Below are positions 1 through 13,509 of a stretch of DNA of 64,000 nt, piece after piece. The position numbers and the translations under genes are program-made. The notes beneath the pieces were generated by a model that was given only the letters and a program-made list of their open reading frames with translations, was not told where the DNA came from and did no database searches. Numbering within the stretch: position 1 is the stretch's first letter; every line of letters starts with the position of its first letter. Origin of the DNA: Chaenocephalus aceratus (Eukaryota > Chordata > Actinopteri > Perciformes > Channichthyidae); the NCBI GenBank assembly GCA_023974075.1, contig CM043801.1, forward strand, positions 17,989,281-18,053,280, read 5' to 3'.

Positions 1-2263
1 CCCCCAGGAGTGACACAAGTCAACAGCACACACAGGATGGTGTGCATAGTGTGACTATCAGTCATGTTTTTCAGTTAGTAACACCATGTCAAATCATATT
101 AACGACAACTGTTAAACGAATAAAACATGCTGAATTGGTTGCAGTAAAATCCAGGCACTAAAAATATTCATGAGGGGCTTCTCCTTCACAGTTATGGACA
201 TTTCTTCCGATGAATGCAAATGTAATTGAGGACTGAGAGTTCAGTACAGTCAAAATGTGTTCAATCTTCAGTGACATGTGAGTATCATACTGTATGAATG
301 TCAAACCAGTCATCACATCAGTACAGTAATGTGCTTATTCATTCTAGTTTTCGTCTTCAGCACTAACCCCTTAAAAAAACGACAAATAAAAGTAAACCAA
401 ATACTTCAGTAAAACAAACGAACGGCTGAAAAATGTACAACATGAGATGGCAAATGATCCTGAAACAATGAAGCTGCCATGATGACATATGATTGTGGTC
501 CCAGCCAAGCTTACAAAGAAGAATTACTCCACATTTAATATATGTACAAGGAGTTCAGAGCTTATATTAATATGTAGATACAATACAGTTCTTCTTATAT
601 AAGGGTGTACAGAATATACAGTCTTGATGCCCAATGCTTTGCAACTGGAAAAAACACAAGACGGCTTATTCTGTTTTATCCAGTTGTTTGTGTTTTCTGT
701 GGTGCATTAGCCGATCTGAGCTACAGTACACATGACATATGGTTCAAACATTTTCTTATTTGGTAAACTATTTTACTTTTGATACATTTCTGATGTGTTA
801 GCCAGTAGGGACCATCACAGGTGAAATGTGACTTTCCTAAGAGGATTTTCTGTCAATGGTCATTTGGCCTAAAGAAAATAAAACTTTTCTCTCTAAAAAA
901 AAACTAAAGAATGTAAAATGATTGTTATTTTCACCTTCTCTAATGTGTATTTTAATGGTGATTTAAACACATCGTCGTTAAGGGGTCTTTAATGGGATGG
1001 ACATACTCCTGAAAGTGGACGGTTATATTACATTGAGCGTCTGCATAGGAATAGTGATTACACGTTTTTTGGCAGATCTTCACAGATTCAGGCAGATGAT
1101 GAAATCCTTATTATAAATCTCATGGACTTTTGAGACTCTGCGCGAAGTTAGAGTTGCAATGAAGCCTTAAAGTTGTATTCCAGCCTTTAAATTCTGCAGT
1201 CTATCACAGTTTGGAGACTCACAGGAGACACGTTTTAAAAAGAATGCTTCAAATAAAAATAACAGAGGCTTACATATCTTCATTTTTATTTTTAGTACGA
1301 GTCAAGGTTGAAAAACACCGGATCCTATATTTCCCATACTGCAAGTTAATGGCCTCTTTAGTTTATCGGCGTCAGATCCTTCCTGCCTATTAAATGCTCT
1401 TTTCTTTCCAAATCCTAAATTCACCAAACAGGGTTTCTGTTAGAAATGTGTTTCAAGTCCAATCTGAGGAAACTCTGATGAAATCATCAGGGTTCTTTTA
1501 TCAGAATTTAAAAAAGCTTCCTCCTATTTTTACAGGTTGAATAGACTCCTCGTGAATTCATCTGCTTATGTCAAATGATGCGCCCCTTCAACTTGAAGCA
1601 TGTTTGCTTTGAAAACCGGTCTCTCATGTCCCCCTCAGCTATGTTTGTTACTGCACATCACACTACCCAAATGTTCGTATCCTGTTGACATCATTTGACA
1701 AAGAGAGAGGAGATTTAACTTAGTTTTAGGCTTCAGATATCCCTCTCAAGACGCAGGAGCCATGTCCATTTTAGACTTACTATCTTCTTGGATATCACCA
1801 CCAGATAGGTATGGAGTAACCGTACCATTGAATGAAAGCCAGTTTGTAAAAAAGAAGAAGATGTTTCTGTCCATTCAAAATGAATAAAAAAGGTTCTGCT
1901 CCATATGGAAACCCAAACACCAAGGTAACCAGTGCAAGAGACAACACACACACACACACATTGATGGACCCCCGGTTGTCTATGGATATATCATATACTG
2001 CTGTTTGTCCGTATATCCTCGCTCCATAGAGCTTATGAATATATACATGTGCACATAAATCCTCTGGAAAGCAATGGGAAATGTAAGTGTGTGCAGGTAC
2101 AGTCTCTGGCATGACACAGGAGCAGGAGCGCAGTGTTTACTCAGAAGTGATGTGTGTGAGTCAGTGTGTGCAGGTGTTCCAAGCACATCCTTGCGTCTGC
2201 CCTTCTTCACAGTTAGCGTGTCCCATGTCAGCCTGTTCACCTGCGCTTCTCCTCTTCCTCCTC
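1..2263. other. Non-coding stretch downstream of timm44
   Basis: No coding exon is recognisable on either strand. The part next to 2263 should be timm44 3' UTR, since that gene is read leftwards and stops at 2264-2266. A minus-strand AATAAA (TTTATT on the plus strand near 1284-1290) is a candidate polyadenylation signal. A short CA run lies near 1948-1962. In human the small gene CTXN1 lies just downstream of TIMM44; no cortexin-like reading frame was found here, so it may lie beyond the left edge or be absent. Confidence 0.5.
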
Positions 2264-5200
2264 CTAGAGGGCCTGCTCCGTGCTGGAGGCGGAGATGTCC
2301 AGGAGTCTCCAGGCTGCGCTGGGATTCAGCTCCTCCTGATCCCGACACAACGCCCAAACATACATCATCCTCATCACCTTCTCCTGTTGAGGGAGGAGGA
2401 GAGCACATGGTCAGTCCTGCACAGTATGGAGGCCTGCTCTAGACTTAAAGGTCTCATATTATACTATTTTCAGGCATATATTATAGGTCTCAGATATATA
2501 AAATGTCTATGAAGTGTTTTGCTCAAAATACCAAACAGATCACCCGTTTCATGCCTCATACCCCTCTATTTCAGCCCTGTTAGAGAAGTGCTGATTCCGG
2601 CTCCGTATCTGAAACAGTATGGAGCTCAAATGCTTTCTCTCACGGGTTTACCACAAGGTGAGTTCCTTTTTATTTCCTGCTTCTTTACACATACTCTCTC
2701 CAGTACAGCGTTAGCTCTCAGTGTTAGCGATGCTTGCTAATGTAAACAAAGACCATATTACTTTCAAAAAACGTCACGCATTGTTTCTGATAAAGCGGCG
2801 TTTCTGATAGGCCCGTGGGCCTAAAGCCAGCCCACATTTCCGATATTACGTCATGACCGCAGCAAATCTGGATCAGCTCCGTTGTACCCCCGTTTTTAGA
2901 GATTTGGGTATGGAGGAAAAGAGAGAGGGTTGTATTTTCTGACACTTTCTGAGTCACCTTACACCCCGTGCACATATATTCATGTATACAAGACATCAAA
3001 AAGTGCATTTTGCATGATAGGGGACCTTTAAAGGGAGGGTTTGTCTGTTGTGAACTGGAGTGGTATGAGGGGCTGCTTATCTTTAGTAAATATGTTCCCT
3101 AGAGTAGAAAACCCTTTCAGTTTTACTAACCCTTTCAGTTTTACTCCTTTTACTGTCAATGTTGTTCATGAAGCCTTATCTAAGTTAGATCCTAGGAAAC
3201 CGGCTGGCCCGGACAACTTAGAACCTTTCTTTTTAAAGATAGCTGCATATTTTATTGCTCCACCTCTTACTTCTCTTTTTAACCTCTCCCTCAGCACAAA
3301 TACAATTCCAAAAGTATGGAAGTCTGCTTATGTCTTGCCTTTACTGAAAGGAGGGGAGGCAACTATTTTAAATAACTATAGGCCAATCTCTAAATTCAGT
3401 TCTGGCTAAGGTGCTCGAACGACTTGTGAGTGAACAGGTAAAGGTGTTTTTATGTACAAATGACATCCTGTCTAAACATCAGTCAGAATTCAGAAAGAAA
3501 CACAGCACCATCACTGCGACAATGAAAGTGGTAAATGACATTACTAGTATTTTAGATAATAAGCAGAGTTCTGTTTATTGACCTTTCCAAAGCGTTTGAC
3601 ACCGTTGATCATCGCATTTTAAAGCAGAGGCTACTCAGTATTGGCATATCCAGCCTTGCAGTGGGGTGGTTTGTAAACTACCTCTCTGAAAGGTCCCAAT
3701 GTGTTCATTTTGATGAACTGTCTTCTGAATGGTTAAACATTTCTAATGGTGTACCACAAGGTTCTGTTTTAGGACCACTTTTATTCTCCATATATATTAA
3801 CAGCGTAGGTGATAATGTGGATGAAGCTACTTTACATTTTTATGCGGATGATACTGTAATATATTATGCAGGTCCCTCCATTAGAGAGGCTGTTGTTAAA
3901 TTACAGGCTGTTTTTAACACTATTCAGACTCAGTTCTCTGAATTAAAGCTTCTTTTAAATGTGGATAAAACCAAGGTAATGCTCTTTTCAAAAGCAAAAA
4001 AGACACCAGAGCCTGTTTTTGATATTGTAACTACGCAAGGAACAAAACTTGAAGTTGTTGCCTGTTACAAATACCTTGGTATCTGGCTTGATGATTGTCT
4101 TACTTTTAAACTTCAGGTCACTAATCTGCTTAAAAAGCTGAGGGTTAGGCTAGGTTTCTTCTACAGGAACAAGTCCTGTTTCTCATTTGAAGCCAGGAAA
4201 AGGCTAGTCACTGTGACTGTGCTGGACTATGGTGATTTGATATATATGAATGCACCTGCCCATTGCCTGGAAAAGTTAGATGCTGCGTATCACAGTGCTC
4301 TGAGATTTGTTACCAACTGTAAAGCACTTACTCATCACTGTACCCTGTATGCCAAGGCAGGTCTGCCTTCACTAACTGTACGGAGGCTCAGTCATTGGTA
4401 CATGTTCATTTATAAAGCCATGTTGGGTAAACTACCTTTTTATATCTGCTCTCTGATCTCTCGACGAATTGAAAGTACGTATTGCCTGAGATCTCATGAT
4501 GTTGTTTTATTAAATGTGCCAAGTGCTAGGACTGTCTTAGGGAAGAAAGCTTTTAGATGTGCAGCTCCACTAAATTGGAACAGTCTGCAAACCTGTTTAA
4601 AACTGAGCACTTTGGTTCCCCTGCATCATTTTAAAACTCGGCTGGGTGACATGCTGTTTGATACTCATGGTACCTGTCACTGTAAATAGAGTTTTGTAAA
4701 CTGTACCCTGTAAATTATGTTGTATGTCATCCTTATTGTTGTTCTGTTGTTTTTATGTTACATGTGTAACTAATGTCCTGCAGGTCACCCTTGAAAAAGA
4801 GGTCTTTTGATCTCAAGGGGCTTTCACCTGGTTAAATAAAGGCTACAAACAAACAGAAGAATACAGTAAATATAAGTATCTCATACATCCCCACTCCTTT
4901 CAACCATTTCAGTTGTTTGGGTCCTTGAAATAACTTATATCAGATGTTCTATTCATGTGCAGTTGATGAGGAGTTTACTGACCGGATCTCCTTCCACAAG
5001 GTCTCCTTTGGGGCTGCGGATCACCATGACGACCTGAGCCTGGAAGGTGATGATCAGCACTGGGCCCTGGTCCATCATCTTACCCATCGCTAGCTACATC
5101 ACAGGGAGAGACAACGAACACACTCATTACATTTGAAGGAAACATTTAACATCAGGTATTAAATTATATGATACCAATCAGATATCATCTTTTTCCACAT

Positions 5201-8200
5201 CTTAGAAAAGCTGTTGATAAATCATTTGTATTGATGCAATACATGACTCATTTATTCAAACAGCTGCTTCTTTTTAACTCTTTAAAAGCAATATTTAAGC
5301 AAAATTTGGTGAAATGTCTTATAAACTCAAAGGATTTTTATTTCCAGTGTCAAATACTCGACAACTCAACAATCATTTTAGCCTATACCTCAATGACGGC
5401 TAATGAACAAGCACTTACATCTATGTTATCAATGTCCAGGATTTTGGACTGGAAGAGCAGCCCCAGAGCTCTGGCCTGCTGGATGGGGTGAGCCAGCTGA
5501 CTGTACGTCTGAGGAAGGGCAAGGAAAACACGTTTAGCATAAGAATGGACTTTCACACACACTACTATACAAGATATATAACAGCATAAAGAAGTCGGAA
5601 TGAAATACAAATAATGGTTTATTATGTTAGAGTTTAATGAAATTCAAAATGTAGGAGGCAGCAGTATGTTACTCACAGCTTCATAGCACCAGTCTTTTAA
5701 TACATCCAGCTCTCCACGGATCATAGCCTGAGGAGAGGACAGAGACACTGTGTCAACAATGATCGTTTACAACAGGAGAGGGCATTTCACAAAGCCAGGG
5801 AGACAGTAAACACATTTTATTTGGTTAAATCCTGCCTGTTTCTATTGTTTTGTCAGAATCAGAATCAAGTTTATGGCCAGGTACGTTAAAAAAGGATGCT
5901 AAAGACAAGTATTTAGACAAAATGTAAATGTAACAACACAATTAAAACACTTATAGGACAATGAGTATATATGGCAAAATCACAGTGTATTACAGTGTTT
6001 CCCACAGATCTGAACTATACTTGGGGGGGGGGGGGGGGGTTGAGGTGACGTGCCTTTGTGACGTGCAACAACATTAACATTTCTGTTGGTCGCTTGTTAG
6101 CAGACCCTTCACGCGATGGCAGAGCGAACAGGTACAGGCAGGGCCCATAGTGATAGCCCTATAGTTTAAATCTACTACCCACAAATAACCATATGGGCAT
6201 GGGTTACTATTTTTTTTTTTTTTTTTTTTATAAATGGTAAATGTATTTAGGAACCTATCCATGTGATTTTAAGTGGGGGTGGACCTTAAATCCTCTAGGG
6301 GGGTCCGGGGGCATGCTCCCCCGGTAAAATGTTGGAGTTAAATGCATCAATCTGGTGCACTTTGAGGGGGAAATAAAGAGACTAGACCTATGGAAACACC
6401 CATATGAAACAGAACTGTATTAGGGATGTTAAGATTCACCGATTCGCATCGGTGCACCGGCATAAACGTTCAAGATGCGAGTGCACCGGTTGAAAGAGTG
6501 CACATCGGCTACAGTTTGGGTTGAACTCGCGATGCATCGATTGTATTTTTGCATCGGTACAAAACCGATTCATTCATATAATATCCCCTCATCCTGTCAG
6601 CACTCAGCAGAGACGATCTTTGATCTTTGCTTCGCACTACGGAGGCAGAGTCTCAGTTATCAACACACATGGAGGTCGAAGAGAAAGAGAAACACAGCGC
6701 ACCGGAAAATACCAACAAATCAAACGTTTGGCAACACTTCGGATTTTTCAAGAAAGACGGTCAACTTGAAAAATCCTAAACGTAAATCGTAAACGATGCC
6801 GTGCCGCTTTAGTAGGAGGAACTTAGCGACGCAAATAAAGAGGCGACATGGGGTCTGCGGCTGAAAAGAGAAACCTGAAAGTTAGACTAAATCACTTAGT
6901 GAGGTGTTCTGTCAGAGAGAGTGGTGTTTAGCTTACAGCAGCCTGTGACTCCCAACAATAGTTTACATGTCTTCCTTACTGTAAGCAGTTATGAAATACC
7001 TGTTTGTGAAAGGTTATTTGTATTTTTTATTGTTCATATAGAAACCACTGCTTTCTGCTCACTGGTGAGTTAGCCTATGAATGAGTGTTAAGCACATCAG
7101 GCTGGCAGCTGTATGGGCATTGCACTCTGGTAGCTGTTATTTGCACATTGTTAATCATCGGCAATGCATCCTTAAATTGTTTAACTGTGAGGTGTTATAG
7201 AATTGTACTTTACTCTGGAGAGTTTTGTAAGGTAAAAAAGGTAAAAAAGAAACAGCATAATGGGATGCGCAGTACTAGTAGAGAGAACCAAATATGCAAA
7301 GCACTTTTTTGTTAATTTATGATTTGCTGCATATAAGGAATAAAACTAAAATCCTCTGTCGTACCATAGAAGTATCATTATTTTTGCATCGTGTTGAATC
7401 GCATCGTATCGCATAATGTTGAATCAAATCGTATCGAACTGTATCGCAACAGGGGTGAATCGTATCGCATCGCCTGGTGTTTCAAATGTATCGTTAATGT
7501 ATCGTATCGTGGCAACGTATCGAGATGCGCATCGCATTGGCCTCAGTGAAGGAGATGCACATCCCTAAACTGTAAACATTTAAATAATCATAAAATCATG
7601 GCCATAACCAATAACATACCTTTAATTTAATTTGATCGCATGTTGTTGATGATATTGGTGATGTTTTTAATGTTGTTAATGATGTCAGGACTTATGTCCT
7701 AAATGTTGCTGTATTATTGTTGTATTGTTTTAAGTGTCGGACCCCAGGAAGAGTAGCTTTTGTCGAGAGCAAAAGCTAATGGGGATCCTTAATAAACATA
7801 AACATAAACATACCATTTCCAACATGAAAAAACACTGAAACTTGTTTATTTATTTATTTTTGGTTCATTTATAGTTGTGAGTGTGTCTGGGCTCCTGAAC
7901 CAGCCTCTCCCTCCTCTCCCCCTGCTCCTCTTTGAGGCAGCAGCAAAGACTAGTTTTAGCTCTCAACAAGTTTTAAAAGTGTATCTTACCTTTTTTCACC
8001 TAGTTAACTTTTTTATTTTTTATTCATGCTATTTTACTAATCACTCCCCCCTCAAATGGAAATATGTGTTTACATAAATGGTGACCAAACCGTTTGAGAC
8101 CCACTGAGAACTAAATTAACTATCTAAAGTTCTAAACACTCAAGAGAGTCCTTTACCTCACCTGAGCTGAGGTTATCCCGGGCTTTGATTTATGATCTGT

Positions 8201-10473
8201 ATGACAGTGGCCATGTCGGCAGGCCACATCATGTAGACAGCCAGTCACCCTGTGTGAGGCAGGCCACTTAACAGGCCAGGCCATCGGGAAACCCCCCGGT
8301 CCTCCCGATGGCCAGTCCTGGACTGGGTACAGGAGGCGTAGAGCGAGGGATCATTGTCCACAAGTTAATCGATCGCAGATGGCGTCGTGATCACGGACGA
8401 AAAAACAAAAACTAAATGGGTCGCGAAATATACTTGGGCGGCCGTTAATATACCTGGGCGGCCCCCCGCCCAAGTATAGTCTATGTGTGGGAAACCCTGT
8501 ATTATATTTTAAAGTGGAGGGTTGTGCAGACATGTGTGCAAAAATGTGCAAAATGCAGTCAGAGTTGAGCATGAACACGGCTCACAGTATTAAGAAAGAA
8601 AAAATAGGAAAAACAACAAGATGTAGTTCACATGATGATCATTAATGTAATGTAATTGTGTGTTTAAAGACAGCCCATTGGGCCAAATTCAGTGTGATTA
8701 GACAACTGTAGACCACATCACTCTGATTTGGCTTCCCATTGATTGGTAACCTAAATAATTAGCTAGAAATGTATGTGCTTTTAACTCATCATCAACTCTT
8801 GACCATGAAGGACGTAAGCATTCGTTTAATGTTTTCTCCAATCAGTAATCAAAAGGACTTATTTTGCTGCTGAGCATGCTTGGACATATTAAAAAATCTG
8901 ACAGTTCCAACCTGACTTTACTTTTTCTAACACAAATGACTTACTTAATCTGATCTAAACTGGAGTAAAATTACAAATGTAATGAAGTAAGACACTTCAT
9001 CAGTAATTATTTTCTTGGTTGTCTTCCTGAAATACCCTCAGGTATTGTGAAAGAGAGTGTGAATGAAGAAGTTCAAAAGTCAAGGACACACTGACAGAGT
9101 AGAAGAGTCTATTTACCTCCAATATGTTCGGAATGATGTCTTTCTCACACTGTTTGAGGAAAATGTCTTTATCAAAGGTGGGGTCAGCCTTCACAATCTC
9201 CGTCAGCACCTCCGACATTTCTGTCTTAGAGAACAGACCGCCTGGAAAACAAACACCGACAAAATCAACATCAGCAACACAAACAAATCAGTCTCTACTA
9301 TAGATGGGATGTTAACAACTATACGTTTATAACCCAAGTCTATGCTTTTCCAATTCCTTCATTTGTCTATAAAACATGCTGTGACAACATGAAGCATGCA
9401 TTTCATTCTTTACCACTCAGTTAGGAGAGTGGAGCTGGTTTAATCACTAGAGTCAACCATCATAACATGACTTATGAAGGTGGAGAAAATCCCTTGAATG
9501 CACTGGACAAAAGCTATTTCCTGCAGATATTATTATTGTTGTGATAACTAATATAGCTTAAATAAGCAAACATGACTTCTTGTTTGATCAATCTGACTGT
9601 GGAAATTGCCAAAGTATATGAAAGGTCATGTTTTATTCTGTTCAGAGAGCAAAGTATCCATAATATATAGATCAATTTAGCCAAAATAATCCTATCAAAT
9701 ATTATGATAATGATAAGAAACCTAAAATAAACACAAACTAATGCCGGGCATTACCTAGGAATCCAGTGACAGTGTCAGTCACAGCTCTGGATGCTCTGAC
9801 GACCGCATTGTCACTCTCATCATATTTCATCTTAATATCAAAGAATCCTGTAGGAAACACAAAGGGAGAAATGGAGTAAGTGTTTTTCAGTGGTTAGGTA
9901 GGATGGAGAAAAAGATCACAGAGGGCTCTATGTATGGTCTGGTTAACAACACAATTTCTAAACGGTTCAAATGTATAATGCAGTGTAGTGTAGAGAATGT
10001 GGTGTAGAGTGTAGTGTAGAGAATGTGGTGCCATCTGCTGCCTTTAAATGGGAACTACACATGTGTGTAGGTGGTTTATTATATAACACAGTATCTAAGA
10101 AGATAAACACTGAGGATTTCCTTACTGTTAAAAACGACATTATTGTCCTTAAAGTCCTGCCACTGCTGGTACCACTTTGAATCCTTGTGGAGAACGACAC
10201 CCATATCCTCCCTGCGTCACAGAATACAAGAAAATCACTCTTATCATTAGAGATGTTAACAACATAAATACGGAGCATACATTCCAAATGGAGATGTGTG
10301 ATTACAGAACAGGTGAGAGGGGACACAGGTTTGACTCACTCATTGGCATCGAACACTCTTGTGTCGCCGTCTGCTCCTTTGGAGGAGAAATCGCTCCTCT
10401 TCCTCAGGTGTGGGGGGGCTCTGTAAGAGCCGTCATCCCCGACATCTATCTCATTCTTCATGGACTCCACACC

Positions 10474-10524
<51 letters not shown>

Positions 10525-13473
10525 TATAACTGGACTTTACTGGACATGTATATATATATATGTTCACCTGATAAGCTGAACAACTGCAGTCTTTCTGTTT
10601 AGAGCTTAGATTTAAAAGTACATTTCTCCCAATGGTCTGACATCGTTCAGTGGTTTGCTTAACAAGCTCCTGGAGCTGACAGGCCAGAACTACCCTCTGA
10701 TATCTACTATTTGAGATCATAGTGGTTTCTCTCTATATGTATCTTTACATTTCAACCTGTTAACTCATTTGCAACAGATCCAGGAAAATATTGTCATAAT
10801 TTGAGAAACAAAATGAACAAAAAACCAAACCGTTTGGCTGTGGTAATTATGTTTCATTCTAAATGAGCGCTGACATTAGTTTGCGAATGTGTGAGTGACT
10901 TGATTGGCACAGCAAGAACTTTGGCCCATAAACCACTGCTTAGTATTACCTTTATGCATCTAAAAATAGTAGAGATTATTATTATTGTGCTTTTTGAAGG
11001 TGAACCTGTAAACGTATGGATATTGTGTTTTCTCTTCTGACCTGTGAGATGGCCCTAAATGCACCGGTTTTGCCCAGTTTTTCTCCTCCTTTGGACACAG
11101 ACTCTGCAGAGTGCATGGCTGACTTGGCAGCCCCCTCCACACTTTCCTTGATCCTCTTCCCAATGTCAGTACGAGTTACTTCCTCAAGACCCTAAAGACC
11201 AGAATGTGAGACATCAGACACACACGAAAACAAATCAACACAAATGCAATTATTCAGTCCATAAAGGTGCCTTTCCAGAAACTTAGTGTAACCTTTTTTC
11301 TGATTACCGTTTTATTGGTAAACCAGAGGAAGTGCTGAAACCTTACCTCCTTGACGGTTTCCGACAGAGATCCAAAGGTTTTCTTAAACACCTCGGAAGT
11401 CTTCACTGTCTCAGACTCTATAGATTTCTATTAAAGAAAAAGAAATACATATTATTATATATATATATATATATTATTCAAAGATAATTGTTATCGTCTA
11501 ATATAAGAGAGATTGAAAACCAAATATTGCTCTCACATATTTTCTGCGGGCTTGTTGGAGAGCATCGGACTCGTCAAGCCGCTTGGCCTCTTCTCTGAAC
11601 TTCTTTATGTTGTCTTTCATATCCTGATTCTTGTTGAATTCCTGACGCAGGTTATCCACAAACTCTCCCAGAAAACCTTTACGACCTCTGGAAGCATATC
11701 GAACCTAATGAGATAAACAGAAAAGAGGACATTAGTTCAACAGAGTAAACAGATCATTAACATACAGTATTTCCTAGTCGTTTCCAATCAGGAATTAACC
11801 AGCATCCATGCTCTATTTAGTAAGTAACTATGAAAACATCACTTTCTACCTAAAATGTATTCTTGAGAGTAACACAAACAACTGAGCAGCTTCTTTGATG
11901 TAATTAACAATGTGTATGTGTGCTTTAAAGGTAACGGTAGCAGTCAGTGTGTACCTGCACAGTTGCAGCTGGACTCCTGTGTAGCGTGTAGGCGTCTCCT
12001 CTCCACACTGAGGGGACCAGAGGCCGGGAGCAGAGGGCCACGGCCCGTCGGCCAACCAGCTGCAAGGGACAGAGACTGTGAGTAACAAACAACTCTGTGG
12101 ACACTGCAGTGGATGGAGAATAAAGCTGTGAATAAGGAATATTTTCACTAACAATTATGTGGGCAGTTCTTTTTCTTGGAAATCATTGTATGTATAAAAT
12201 GCCAGAAAATAGTAAAAAGAAAACCCCAGTCGATGTCCAACGTGATTACTTTAAATGATTTGCTGGTCTAAAGCAGAAACATATTCTCCTTAATATTATG
12301 TAAAACTGTGAACATCTGGAAATCTTCATACATGATTGCATTAAAATTGACAATAACGATTAATCGATTAATAAAATAGCAGTACAATTTTGTTCTGACA
12401 GTGAACTAATCAAATAGTCAACTAATCATTGCAGCTCTAATAGAGAATAGGTAACAGGTTAATGGAATACTAATGAGTTAAGCCCTCACAGTAATATTGA
12501 ATAAAGAAATCAAATACACTGAACAAAAATATAAATGCAACACTTTTGTTTTTGCTCCCATTTTTCATGAGATGAACTCAAAGATCTAAAACATTTTCTA
12601 TATACACAAAATAACCATTTATCTCTAATATTGTTCACAAATCTGAAAAAATCTGTGATAGTGAGCACTTCTCCTTTGCCGAGATAATCCATCCCACCTC
12701 ACAGGTGTGGCATATCAAGATGCTGATTAGACAGCATGATTATTGCACAGGTGTGCCTTAGGCTGGCCACAATAAAAGGCCACTCTGAAACGTGATGATA
12801 CTTCTAAGGATCACATATACTATTTGCTAGGTGTCAGGGGTTCACCAACCAGGTGACAAGTAAAACCGTAACAGATGGTTGAAACTACAAACAAAACTTT
12901 GCATCCAGCCTGTTACTAAGATGTGGTCAACCACACGCCTCTAGAACAGCTGTGCCCTTAGAAAGACACTTTGTTGTTTTTCTGATGCAACCCCTATACA
13001 TGTCACAGGATGCTTACGTAATTCACGAAGAAGTACACCTGTTTGGCAAATTCTGTATTTTTTATGCTTCTCAATTAATATATTCAGCTTTTACATTGAT
13101 GTGTGTCTCCTGTCTGAATCTGCATCGGTAGGGGGTTTAAATATTATAGGTAAAATGTATGACACTGTTGTTCTATTTGTGCCAGTGTTATTTGAACCAA
13201 ATAGGAATTTCCCATATGTTGAGTTGTTACTGCTAATGTTTTAAGTTAACAAATTAGACATTATGACATGTTAAACATGTTAGTCATTATGACATGTTAA
13301 AACTTTTAACATGTCATAATCTATCTAATCTAATCTAGATGAGTATTACAGGAGATGGAGCACGAGTTGTAATTAAATAAATCACATTTTGATAGCATGA
13401 CAGCAAAAAAAGACCTGCCTGTAAAGCACCAACACCTAAACTGATAGTATTTGGTCGACAATTTGGTCTTTTT

Positions 13474-13509
<36 letters not shown>

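Larger units (their letters stand above)
5993..8499. mobile_element. TIR element with inverted ends CAGTGTTTCCCACA, interrupted by a hAT
   Basis: The left end reads CAGTGTTTCCCACAGATC and the right end TGTGTGGGAAACCCTG, an imperfect inverted pair. Just inside, the left has ACTATACTTGGGGGG and the right CCCCGCCCAAGTATAGT, extending the inverted repeat. TATTA occurs at both outer borders, but a clean 8-bp duplication is not visible. The span contains a separate hAT insertion (6421-7567) and a LINE tail (7620-7805). No intact transposase is visible. Superfamily hAT is inferred only from the style of the ends. Confidence 0.6.

Noticed and set aside
1..2000. ctxn1 or elavl1 sequence expected near timm44
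   Set aside because: No cortexin or RNA-recognition-motif coding sequence was found; UTR identity cannot be judged by eye.
1980..2512. Overlapping open frames of 120-142 codons on both strands
   Set aside because: They are shadows of the last timm44 exon (2264-2383) and its flanks.
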